The position numbers were made by a program, and so were the translations under genes. A stretch of DNA of 64,000 bases from Rhynchopus euleeides (Eukaryota > Euglenozoa > Diplonemea > Diplonemida > Diplonemidae), in the NCBI GenBank assembly GCA_963210315.1, contig OY723250.1, positions 2,046,001-2,110,000 of the forward strand, written 5' to 3'. Position 1 is the first letter of the stretch, and the number at the start of each line of letters is the position of its first letter. Positions 1 through 10,800 of the stretch are shown here, piece after piece. The notes beneath the pieces are model-generated. The model was not told the origin of the DNA. It was given only the letters and a program-made list of their open reading frames with translations, and ran no database searches.

Positions 1-601
1 ATCTTGCTGGATAGGGAGTCTGCCACCAAGCGGAAAGCGTGCGGTTTTGAGGATAACATAACAGGCTTTGCGGCACATCGATGTATTGTTTGATCGCACC
101 GTGAGACTCCTCGCGCACTCATCATATCCAGAGCTGAATGCGCCGCATGAAATGTGGCGTTCCTGCCCTGGTCCTGATATCTACACTTCACGGCTTTTGT
201 CTCGACGGAGGGTGTCCCCAGAATCATAAAGAACGTTGCGACGCCGACACTGGAGTGCACCAGCGTTGTCATCACAGCGGTGGCTGGCTGCAGAAAGGAG
301 TGCTGATCCCGCAAAGCAGAGAGAGTTGCATTTCACGCACCGAAGCATGCGACACCGAACAGCACCCCCACCTCCCATCACGAACAGGAATGAATCGAAT
401 GAAAAAAATGGACGAGGTATAAATTTCCCTATTTAGGAATCTTCTTCAAGAATGCCGCTCTTCCCCTTCCCCTCCCCGCTTTCCGTCGTTTGATTCTTTT
501 TGTGCCGGATTATTTTTTGGGGGCAACACGGTGCAAGTAGTGTTGAAGAGGAGCAGGAGTTTGGAGGAACTGCTTCTGACTCTCTCTCTCATTTGTTTTT
601 A
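1..601. other. Gene-free stretch
   Basis: Short open frames overlap on both strands with no recognisable domain, signal peptide or biased codon use. I see no RNA gene or mobile element here. Confidence 0.5.
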
Positions 602-838
602 CTCGTGACGAGCGACGAAGCGTAGCTAAGCCGCGAAGTAACGAAGGAAATTGGACAACTGCAGCTTTAGGATTAGCACCCTCTCATGCCACTTCACAGG
701 GCCTCGACATACAGCCTTGGGACAGAAGTGTGCGCTCAACAAAAGTAGTCCGGATCTGTGATCTCACACAGTTTCCGGACAGAGGTGTTCGCCATAAAGC
801 GAAAGGCGCTCGATTTTCTCTCACGCTACACCGTATTT
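602..838 (+). repeat. Dispersed repeat family L, copy 1
   Basis: This segment aligns by eye with 14489-14705 and with 48343-48505. Shared blocks are a GCGAAG-rich start, a GGAAATTG(G/T)AC(A/G)AC block, CATGCCACTTCACAGGGCCTC, GTGTGCGCTCA, and a hairpin near 748-781 (GTCCGGA opposite TCCGGAC). Partial copies lie at 3450-3530 and 24350-24430. The hairpin stem is kept although its bases differ between copies. It may be a SINE or a structured RNA repeat. Confidence 0.6.
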
Positions 839-3440
839 CGCAATGTGTTCCGCGCCCCCATGAAGGCATTGCCCTCTCGGGGTGGTTGTGTGGCACCGCC
901 GATTGCAACAGGAAGGTCTGAAATGAATCGTGGTTTTCTCCCCCCTCCCCCCCCCCCCCCCGCTATTTATTTTTAGCGACGGTGACGCTTCACAGCCATG
1001 AACAGCGCTGGGGCACTCTCACAACAATCGCAACGATCAAAAAAATACCCTTGAGTGTGGGAGACTTGCCTTTGCATTCACTCTCGACAATCACCCCCCC
1101 AGTAGCTTTGTCCGAAAGCGCTTCCCGGAGCAGATATCGGAATGGATGGTGTACAATTTACTGAATACGCTTTAAACGCTGATCCACATCGACACACTTT
1201 GTGCGATCGCAAGCGGAAAAAATAGAACGTGGCCTCCAGGAGGGGTATGGTGGGTGGTGGTGGCGGCGGTGGTATTTTCCCTCTCAGAAGCGCAGCACAG
1301 TGCCGCCTTCACAACAAGAGGTGCCCACCTGGCACAGTTTGACATGGTGGGAACAGCCACCCCCCTCCCGAGCTTATATTTCAGCTTCACCACCCCCCCC
1401 CCTCTCTTCCTCCTCCTCCTCTGCGTCCATTCTTCTTTGTGGTTCTGTGTTGTGTGACTGTGTATCTACTCGTTATGACCACTCCCTTCTCCCCTTCCTC
1501 CTCCTCCTCTCCCCCACGTTCTCTTCTCTCGCTGTCTCTTCTATTAACCAGCCTCCGCCTCCTCTGGCCCTCCTCCCATCTTCGGCTGTATCCCCGCGTG
1601 GGCTCTTCCATTGTGTGCGTGAGTGATGCCACCTGATATGCGAATCCCTGAGCGGCCCGGACACACCACCGCCACGACTCCGTCAAAACTCAGGCCGAAA
1701 CGAGTGAGGATGAATATTTTTGAGCCGGCTGGTGCGTGATAGTGTCGGTGCTTCCGACGGCACTGCTTCCTTTGTGTTGTCTATATCTCGTGCTCTCACG
1801 TGCTCCACTTGCACGTGGTGAAGTACTTCTCTCGCATTCATGGGTGGTTTCGCTATATAGGATTCGGCAATCTTTTGGCGAAGCTCGGAGTTTTCAATCT
1901 GAGGGAATGTGCACCTCTCTGCTCTCCCGAAAACGTGTCGCGATGGCGCTCCTCCCTCCTGATGAAACATAGCTGTGTTCCACGCGACGCTTCCTCACGC
2001 AAAGTTCACTCCCACACACGCGATGTAGCATCCCACCGTGTATATAGTCACTGGTGTGCCGCGATCCTTCTTTGGTTCAATATAATGCGGCAGATCAATC
2101 GCTTGACCCCCCCCCACCCCCTCCCCCCTGCTCCGGGAACACTGCCCTGAAACTGCGTGAATCAGTGGGAGGAGGTGGACGCCCAGGGGTTCTCTCAGAG
2201 CTGTGGCAGCAAAATAAAGCTGGAGTCGTGCAGGATCATTCGTGAAGAAATACGAAAAGGCAAACGAGAAATTTTTTTGGTCGCACCTCCCCTATCGCTG
2301 CGTTTCCGCCTGACGAAGTACCTTGTTGGGAGAAAAAAATGGGCGGAAAAAAGGGTGGATGGGAGTGGAGGATGACACGCTCTCTCTCTCTCTCCTCACC
2401 ATCCGCTTCCGAGCTTTCGATGTGGGAGGAAACCCAAAGTAACATGTGCTTTGTCCGTGCCCTTCCCGGGGTGCTCCTCACCACTCAGGGCCTCCATGGT
2501 GGGGAGGGAGAGGGTTTGTCAAACACCCCCACCGCCCCCACCGCGTTCTTGCCTGTGCCTGGCCTCACGTATACCACCACCTCATAGAGCAAGTCCTCGA
2601 TTTCTTTTTGGGCGGAGTGGTAATCGCTGCGAAAAAGGAAAACTTGTATAGTGCGTCACGACATATCACTAGGCACAGGGGGAGGTGGCTGAGGGGAAGG
2701 CGGGGAGAAGTCAAAAGTAATCACGCCATTACACCGACAGCCACCCTCAAGACGAGTCAAGTAGTCAAGTTTTCTTTTCCCTCTCTCTCTCTCTCTCTCT
2801 TCTCTCCCTCTCCCTCTTTCTTCCTCTCTTCCTCTCTCGCGCTTCCTCCCTTCCTATATATCCTGTGTCCCTCCCCTCCTTGCCCGCCCCCTTTCCCATT
2901 TCCCCTTTCCCCTTACCCTTCTCTCTTGTGGATCCCTCCAATTGTTTGGGGGGTGTGTTCAGCGTTCGAAGTAACACCAAAAAGGTTGCCGTTGCCTCCC
3001 CCGTCGAAGAATATCCGTCCCACCCGACCACTTCTCTCTTGTGATTCATCCCCTCCCCCCCAGGGAGGGGGTGCATTTAGTTACGTCTTTTCTCCCTTTC
3101 TCACTTTCTCACTCCCATACACTTGTTGTCCAGAAGCAGCAAAACATGTTGTCGCCATCTCCCGAAACGACTGTTGCTCGCATCGGAACTCGTGGGTAAA
3201 TAAAACGTTTTAGGCCACCTCAAGAGCAAGGTGCTCAGTGTGTTCTACACCAATACAACAAGATTCACGTGTTTGTGGAGGCTGCGTTGCAGCGTCAGAA
3301 CAGGGCGCTCGGTGCATTCGACCCTACGACTTCAAAGGAGCAGGACTGACAAACAGCCCTCCATCGGTCGGATAGATCATACGATCTTCCCAACCCACAC
3401 ACATGTCGATGTCATTTTTTTCATAACCAATCACTAGTTG
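839..3440. other. Low-complexity, gene-free region with pyrimidine tracts
   Basis: The region holds poly(C) runs (about 949-961 and 2107-2133), pyrimidine-rich stretches at 1385-1580 and a CT microsatellite at 2774-2850. The longest open frame (2446-3213) is built mainly of Pro, Ser and Leu from CT-rich DNA and is not credible as a gene. A short block near 1060-1100 recurs near 52310-52340 and 59460-59490. Confidence 0.6.
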
Positions 3441-3665
3441 CGAGCGGCAAAGGCGGAGACGTCGCGAAGTAGACCCTACGATTAGAGCTTTATGGTTGAC
3501 ACCTTCCCATGCCACTTCAAATAAATCAGCTGCTGTGCAAGGTTTGTTTCACTGCAAAGCGACAAGTCGTATGCTTCTTCATTCACGTTGGTCCTCCTGT
3601 CTCTCTGTCTCTCCTGTCTCCCTCCTCACACTCTCTCTCTTGATGTAAGTATTATTATCACCCAA

Positions 3666-3772
3666 GGGGGTCTTCGCTCCGGGGTGGTCGTCAGTGCATT
3701 TTAGTGCATTTCCAGTTGAACTCGCTGAAAACTGACGAAGATTGACGAAGGATAACGACCAACGAAGACCCC
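3666..3772. mobile_element. K1: 107-bp hairpin MITE
   Basis: It begins GGGGGTCTTCGCT and ends in the inverted form AGCGAAGACCCC-like sequence. The interior matches the other K copies (TCAGTGCATTTT, ACTGACGAAGATTGACGAAG). The flanks carry a 21-bp direct repeat (3645-3665 and 3773-3793, one mismatch) instead of the 3-bp duplication seen at other copies. Confidence 0.85.
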
Positions 3773-3793
3773 GTAAGTATTATAATCACCCAA

Positions 3794-5099
3794 ACCTATT
3801 TCCAACACTCTCCTGGGTCGGCCCTGATCCCACATGCTCCTTGAAACGTCGGGTAGTGCCGCTTGTTGCAAACCCCTGTGCCTCGTCACGCTGAACCCAC
3901 CTTAGCGGCTGGGCTGATTTGTGCGATACGTAAACTGTAGCCCCGTCCAGCACTTGAGACTTTGCATTGGCGCCGTGGTGGGTGGTGGTGTGACAACACC
4001 CCGCGTTCACTGCAAGGATCTGAAGTGGTTTATTTTTTGGGAATTTTCCCTCCAGATTTCAGAATCTCCGTTTGCAGATGAGCATGCCTGCAAATCTGCG
4101 ACTCACAGAGGACTGATGCTCAACAAAACAAAAGATAGAAGGCAAAAAACGAAAACCCCAAGGATCAAATTGTTCGCACGGTGCAGGTCACACGGGTTGA
4201 AACAATTATTGGGCTGGATTGGGCTATATCTGCACAACTCGGATCACAGCGGGGACAGGCTCGCGTCCTCAGGGGAGGCAAAAGCAAGGCAAACTTTTCA
4301 TCCATCTCCTTTCGCCACCCACAACACGCCCCAGATTCCAACTTGCCATTGTAATGGCGGCTGGGGCGGGTGGGTGGCTCATGTTATAACCATCGTAAGA
4401 TACTATCGTCCCTCCCCCCCCAACCCTCCTCCCTTTCTGGAACTTCCCTCCACATCCTCTCCTTTGTCCCGAACATCAGGCTGATAATACGTTTGGGGGG
4501 GGGGGGGATCTATCATCTCGTCGGTTTCGACCCTTGCTTGGTTGTCTCGGACCCCCCCCCCCCGCCAGACTCACAACCGCCATGCCCTCTCCCCCTCCCC
4601 TCCCCTCATCACGGAAACAGCACCGGCAAAGACAACCCAACCCAAGAACACAACAACACAAACCCTTACAGACTAGTATAGCCGAACATCCCCTCCGGCC
4701 CCCCATTTTCTCATGCGATGAAGGAGGAAATGGAACACTGTCCGTCGGAGGAAAAACAGGTTCGATTTGAGTTTACGGCACGCGTAGTGCCGCAATTGCA
4801 GAGCCACATCCCACCTCATCACAGGTCGAGGTGTGTGCGTTTCACCACGTAGTGTTCCATTTCCTATCACCCCCCGCCCCTCATCCCGTCTCTTGTCTCC
4901 TTTCTTGCGACCTATACCGTGATGATCGCAAGAGCTGACAAGCAGAAGAAAAAGTAAAGTGTTCAAAAAAAAAGGGATTGTGGGGCAGGGCTGTTCCTAA
5001 CTGGGGGGCTTGTTCCCCACTTTCAGGATTCTGAACTTTTTTTCTAAGAATTTTTGTAAGGAGGATTCTTCATATTCCTGGATTTCCCGAATTTCCTGG
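3794..5099. other. Gene-free stretch with homopolymer runs
   Basis: G and C runs occur near 4496-4508 and 4549-4563. No frame has recognisable protein character, and I see no mobile-element ends. Confidence 0.5.
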
Positions 5100-5109
5100 A
5101 TTTCCCCCG

Positions 5110-5400
5110 GCCCCTTAGGCGATTTCAGGGCGGACAGGGCGGACATGCCCGGACCCGGAAATCCGGGTGTCCGGATGTCCGGGTCCAATTTTGACCCCCC
5201 CCCCCCCCCCCCCCGGACATTTCCCGAATTTCCCGCCCGGACATGTCCGCCCGGACATCCGGACATCCAGAAATGTCCGCCCCGGACAGGGCGGACATGT
5301 CCGGGCGGACATTTTCTGGTGTCCGGATGTCCGGGCGGACATGTCCGGACCCGGAAATTCGGGAAATCCAATTTTGACCCCCCCCCGGACATGTCCGGCC
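5110..5400. repeat. GGACATGTCCGG palindromic repeat cluster
   Basis: Many head-to-head copies of GGACATGTCCG and CCGGATGTCCGGG are packed around a 16-C run near 5198-5213. The self-complementary motif makes both strands look open (Gly/Pro-rich frames). It is best read as a simple palindromic repeat. Confidence 0.75.
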
Positions 5401-5494
5401 AGGACCTCAATAGTTTGATTTTTGGTCCAGAAAATAGTTTGAAAATTTTTGAAATCTGGGTGCCCAAATTTTTTGCTCCTAAGACCGGCGATTT

Positions 5495-5860
5495 GTAGGG
5501 GGACCCTTTCGAATTTTTTTTTGGAGAAGGGTAAATTGAACGTTTTTGGCCAAATGAAGCCACTGCGACCATTCCCGGGCCTCGGAAATCAGATTTTGGC
5601 CCCTCAAATGCGGTGCCGGTCCGGACAAAAAACCGAAAAAACCGTGAAAAATGGCCCATTTTCCCCAGCCAAAAATGGGCCAAAAATGCCCCCGGACACC
5701 CCCAGAGACATGTCCTAATCCGGGGTGCCAGTAGGGGGGACCTTTCGAATTTTTTTCGAGGAGAGGTCAATTGAACGTTTTTGGACATCTGAGGCCACTG
5801 CGACCATTCCCAGGCCTCGGAAATGAGATTTTTGGCCCTCAAATGGGGTACCGGTCCCCA
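5495..5860 (+). repeat. Two-copy direct repeat, about 236-bp period
   Basis: 5495-5627 and 5731-5860 align by eye (TTCGAATTTTTTT, TTGAACGTTTTTGG, CCACTGCGACCATTCCC, CCTCGGAAAT). A fragment of the same start recurs at 6416-6445. No coding function is visible. Confidence 0.7.
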
Positions 5861-6689
5861 CGAAATTCCGAAAAATTCATGAAAATCGAAAGGTCCCACG
5901 CACCAAATTCTGCCCAAAAATCGTCAAAAATGGACATGTCATACGCAGCAATGGGGCACCAATCACTCCCCAAATTTTGCTCAATGATTCCACGGCAAGC
6001 CAGATTTTCTGATCAATTAGTTTGTTTGAGCATGTTCCTGGCCCTTGTTTGGAAAGTAGATGACCCCTGGCTGGAGAGGACGGTTGTGCTCGACCGGACG
6101 GAGAGAGAACCTTCTCCATAACCACCTCCACTCCACAATGCCACAAGTGGCAGGAAGGCCGGGTGTTACAGGCCTCAACCAGGGTTCCAAGGCTCTCCAC
6201 GTCCTGGCTGCGTCAGGGATCACCGGGTACAGCGAGCAGGATTCCCTGTCCTGACACCCCAGCATGTGCCACCGGAAGAACCCGAAACAGCAGCCCCCCG
6301 GGTTGCAAGAGGCACGGAAATCGTTCAAATCGGACCAAGTCCGAAAATTCGGCACTTTCTTGGGTACAAATTGCGGTCCGAAATTTTCCGATTTTTTGAA
6401 AAAAGGCTAATTCTGTAAGGGGGACCTTTTCGAATTTTTTTTTCGGGCACCTTTTCCACAAGGAAATGTCCGCCCTGTCCGCTACTGTCCGCTACTGTCC
6501 ACTACCGATTTCAAGGATCCTCCTAAGGGGAAAAAAAGTTTTTTTCTAAGAATTTTGTTAGGGGAGTTTTTTTCTAAGGTTGTTTCGCAGAGGAAAAAAC
6601 TTTTTCTAAGTTTTCCCCAGTCGACAGGGCGCGCACAAGGATGGAAGGGAAGTCTGTCCCACGTACCGTTCGCCTTGCTGGCCAACTGG

Positions 6690-6935
6690 AGAGCCAGACG
6701 TTCACTACCGTGGCCTCCGGCGGCTGGGGGGCTCCGCCCCCCAGACCCCCCTGTGGCGTACGTCTCGTACTCAAGTCCTTCGAATCCCATCAAGTCGGGG
6801 TCCAACCACTCCAGTCGCCTCTGAGGACGCAGCCAACTCGCACAGAATCTGTACGCCCACACGAACAGATATTCGCTACCGTGGCCTCCGGCGGCTGGGG
6901 GGCACCGCCCCCCAGACCCCCAATGTAGCGTGTGC
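6690..6935 (+). repeat. Dispersed repeat Q, copy 1
   Basis: Two copies of the block ACCGTGGCCTCCGGCGGCTG followed by a G-run/C-run palindrome (GGGGGGCTCCGCCCCCC) lie at about 6708-6755 and 6879-6920. The whole segment matches 53228-53465, including the spacer between blocks, so it is a dispersed unit of about 240 bp. Confidence 0.75.
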
Positions 6936-7663
6936 CCGTCCATCTATCTCACTTCCCCGGGTACAGTGCAGCGTAGGAGGTCAGCGCCGCATCCATGAAG
7001 CGCTTCTTCGAAGCCTGACTGACATCGGACAGGAGGTCGGGCTTCCCCACCTGGGAGGTACACTTGCCGCGTTCGCGACATGCGTGACACGCGACACGCT
7101 CCCTGAAACGTGAGTGTGCCTTGCTAACACGGGCATTTCAACGGTCTGCCGGCGACCGTTCCCCAAACCAGTAAACCAGCAGTTTTGGAAAATCGGAGAG
7201 ATCACCCTACTGCGCTGAATATGGTGCGCACCATTGCAAAAATCCCCGGGAGCTTTTGGGCTTTCAGACCTGAAGGGGCCAGCAGGTGGGTGGCGTCGGG
7301 GAGTGGCAGCTTTGTAACTGTCCTCCAGCTGCTGGCATGTCCAGCCCTGCGAGAGTGCCAAGGTGTATTGAGTCCCTGCGGAGCACAACCCCCGATGAGA
7401 ACGAGCGCCAGGTGATCCTCATTCATTTTCAGCTGTAACGCGCATGAGGGGCACTCTCTGCCGCAAGCATCTCTGGGCATCACTCGAGAGCTGTCACATG
7501 ATGACGCGGAGAGAAATCAGAGAAAAAGTCCCGCCTGACGGGCACGCGCCTGGAAACTGTGGGGGGGCGAGCAAAAAATCCCTTGTAAAAATTCTTAGAA
7601 AAAACCTGGTTCCCCGACCCAAAAAACCTGGAAAAAGGGCTCGTTCCCCGCCCAGGCCTGTTG
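6936..7663. other. Gene-free stretch left of element A
   Basis: Several open frames of up to 135 codons exist on both strands, but none shows a recognisable motif. It ends at the left TIR of element A. Confidence 0.4.
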
Positions 7664-7808
7664 TGGGGTAATCAGGCTGGGGAAAAAAACAACAAATCAC
7701 AACAAATCACACCCGATCGTATTGCAATTTGGGTTAGCGTGCTGGCATCGCAGCCTGGCCCCGAAGGACCATACCGTGAGGAACCGGGCCCGCTATCCTA
7801 CTCTTGCT

Positions 7809-10800
7809 CTACGTGACACCACACGGTTTCGCTCTCCTCCTCGTTGCGCTGTAAAGGAGGGGGGACACACACACACTGGAAGCCGGAGATTGCGCCTGCT
7901 GATACTGAGGCGCAATCTTCGCGACGACGCGTTGAAAAGAGCGCGGAATAGCCGCCGAACGAAAGATGGTGGGAGAGGGGATGCAGCGGGTGCGCTTCGG
8001 AACCGCACGCAACACCCGCTTCTGGAGGAAACGTGAACGACAAGGACGGACAGCACGTGTCTTGCGCTCCAAGAAGCGCAAGGCTTGTGAGGCCCGTGGG
8101 AAAGGGGAAGGCACGCCTGATCTAGCTGTGCTGATGATCGTGCGGGAGGAAGGAAAACCTGCTCTGTTGTTATGAAACGAGCATCGCTCTAGGGCAGATT
8201 CGTCTGCCTCCCGCATGTGCGCTACACGTTTCTGCGCGCGGGGAACCGAGGACTCAGAAGGGGAGGAAGGGGAGAAAGGAAGTCGACGCCCCACGCAAGG
8301 GCTCGGCGACGTGCACTCGTGGGAGAGCGTGTCGCTCCCCTGGTGAGACGGCGTTTCTGCCTGCCAGTCGGGAAGAGAGGGGGTTGCAGGGTCTAAAGGC
8401 ACTAGGGGCTCCTGACATGGAGAGGGTGGTGGGGGTGACACAGTGTCTGATGGGGGACTAAGCCGAGTGTCGACGGGCTGAAAGCCCGGCGAGTCATCCA
8501 CAACAAGGGAAGGTGCAGGCGAGAGAGGAAGGGGGGAAGCAAGTTCTGATGGGGGCATGATACTATCCTCGTCAGGCCGAAGGCTTGACGCTGAAATCGG
8601 TGAACTAGGGGACACGGGGGGTTGAGGTTCTACTCTTCTGTTGTTAAAGGAGCGTTGCCCCAGGGCAGATGCGCCTGTCTCCTGTATGGGTGCTACCCGC
8701 TTCTGCGCGCGGGGTACCGAGGACTCAGAGGGGAGAGAGGGAGAGAAAGGAAGGCGGCGCCCCACGTAAGGGCTCGGAGATCTCCGTTGCGTGGCGCTCT
8801 CTGGGAGGGGCGGCGAGCCCGTCTGCGGGGTCTGTAGCCCGTCCAGCAGGTCTGTGTGCAGCACGAGCTCCGGAGCCGGAGAGGGCGCCGGAAGCGGTGC
8901 TGTATCTGCTGGTGGAGCGAGACGAGCATCATCAGGCTGGGAGCCCGACGATTCATCCGCATCAAGCGTAACGTGCTCTGCACACATCTTACGCGGGGTA
9001 GGGGAAGCAGGGGTATTCATTCGAGGGGAAGGCGAGAAAAGAAAACCAGGAAATTCGCGTGGGGTCAGCGCAGATGACTCCGCAGAAGAACCCAACTCGC
9101 CCTCACTGGGCTGATCGTCGGGGCAGTGAAGAGCCAAATGCTCAATCACGCCCGGCCAAAGAAGAAGAAGAGACGCACACATGTCCCACTCTGGCTGTCG
9201 CACACACACTATCCCAGCCCCCCAGAGGGACGGGCCCTCGTCAGAGTGATCTAAACAAATGGCGGTGCGTTTCACGGCATCCTGCCCCATCGAGTCCTCG
9301 TCGGAGGCGTCCAGAACGATGGCGGTGCGTTTTACCGCAGCCGCAGCCGTCGTGTCGCTGTCCATCACAGACGAGGGAGGGACTTCCTCGCTGGTGGAGC
9401 CCGCATCATCAGCGTCGTCTCCATCATGCTCAGTGGCACCAGAGCTGCCCTCCTCTCCCTCGCTGTCAGAATCGTCATCGCAGCTGCTGCTGTCGTCATC
9501 CGTGCTCGCAACTTGGTCGACCCTGGGGGCGCGCCCATGGTGGCCGGCCGCGCAGCATGTCTTCACATTGGCGCAGGTGCCGCACCGCGTCATGTGGTGT
9601 GTCTCACAGCACATCACCTTCAGGCCGTCCGCGTGGTGGTGGTGGACGCGGCAACACGCAGCTATCGTCAGTGCGTAATTCCGCTTGGCGGTATCGCACT
9701 CGTCGCATTTCGGTTTCGAATGCGCGTTGCACACTTTCCGGGGGCCCAGAGACGTGCTCGCGAGCGACCGCGGCACTGGTACAGGTATAGCGCTGCGCGG
9801 CGGGGGCGGGCGTGGCCCATCCCATTGTGAGGCTCGCGTGGTCCGGGGGATCCCAGTGTAGTCTGGGAACACGTTTGTTCCCCACCTCACGATATTGCCG
9901 TCTGCATCGACGCCTGCGGCCGCACATGCCTGTTCTGCACTCGCCTCTAACGCCGTGATCGTCTCTGCCCCACCTGCGAACACGGGCCGAGGTGTCATCC
10001 CGCCCCAGACCTCTCCAGCGCCTACCGAGCAGAGGGAGCCGACCCGGTCCTCGCGTCGCGCAGGCCACGGGGTAGGAAGGCTTAGCTGGTCGCATAGCCT
10101 CTTCAGGCAGCCCATCATCGTCCAGAGGAGGTTGCCACGCTCGGCCATCGCGGGGTTGGAGGTTCGTGCCGAGCGCTCCGAGGGCTGTAACGCCTTCCCT
10201 GTGAAGACCTCGAAGTCAAGGGCGAGCTCGATGTTCGACACCGTGCCTTGCTTCGTCCATTGGAGCGCTGCGAGCCACGCAAGTATCGCCCTGAGAGACG
10301 CAGCGCTATACGGCCACAGCCGCGCTGCTGGCTTCTCTGGGATACTGGATACGTCGAAGTCAAAAGTCTCTGCTGGCCAGGAGAGAGCAGCCGTCCAGGG
10401 GTGCACGAGGGGTCCAGAGCGCCGCATCTTCGCCTCGAGCTCCCACCGCTTCAGCACGATGCGCCCCATCAGCGTGTGCAGCAAGGTCTCGTCTACCTGG
10501 AATCCCTCTGGCACCACGCCGTATCTCGCAAGGCACGGGGGCCACTCTGAGCGGTCCAGCTGCAGCAGGGGTTCGAACTGAGGTTGAGACCTGACGGAGT
10601 CAAACGCACTGCATGCCCACCAAAGGTGATCAGGCGTGTCACTGTCCGCACCATCGCAGTGTACACACAGCTTGGGGTCCCGCACGTCTGCCTCTTCCGC
10701 CGCCGGATTGGACACGATATCCCAGTCGAAGGAATCCTGAGAACCAAGAAGATCGGCGTCTTCCTGCTCCTCGTCCTCCTCCTCTTCGTACTCGCACTCC

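Noticed and set aside
2446-3213. 255-codon open frame
   Set aside because: Pro/Ser/Leu-rich translation of CT microsatellite DNA, with no domain or signal.
4997-5917. 306-codon minus-strand frame
   Set aside because: Built from the GGACATGTCCGG palindrome cluster and C runs. The opposite strand is equally open.
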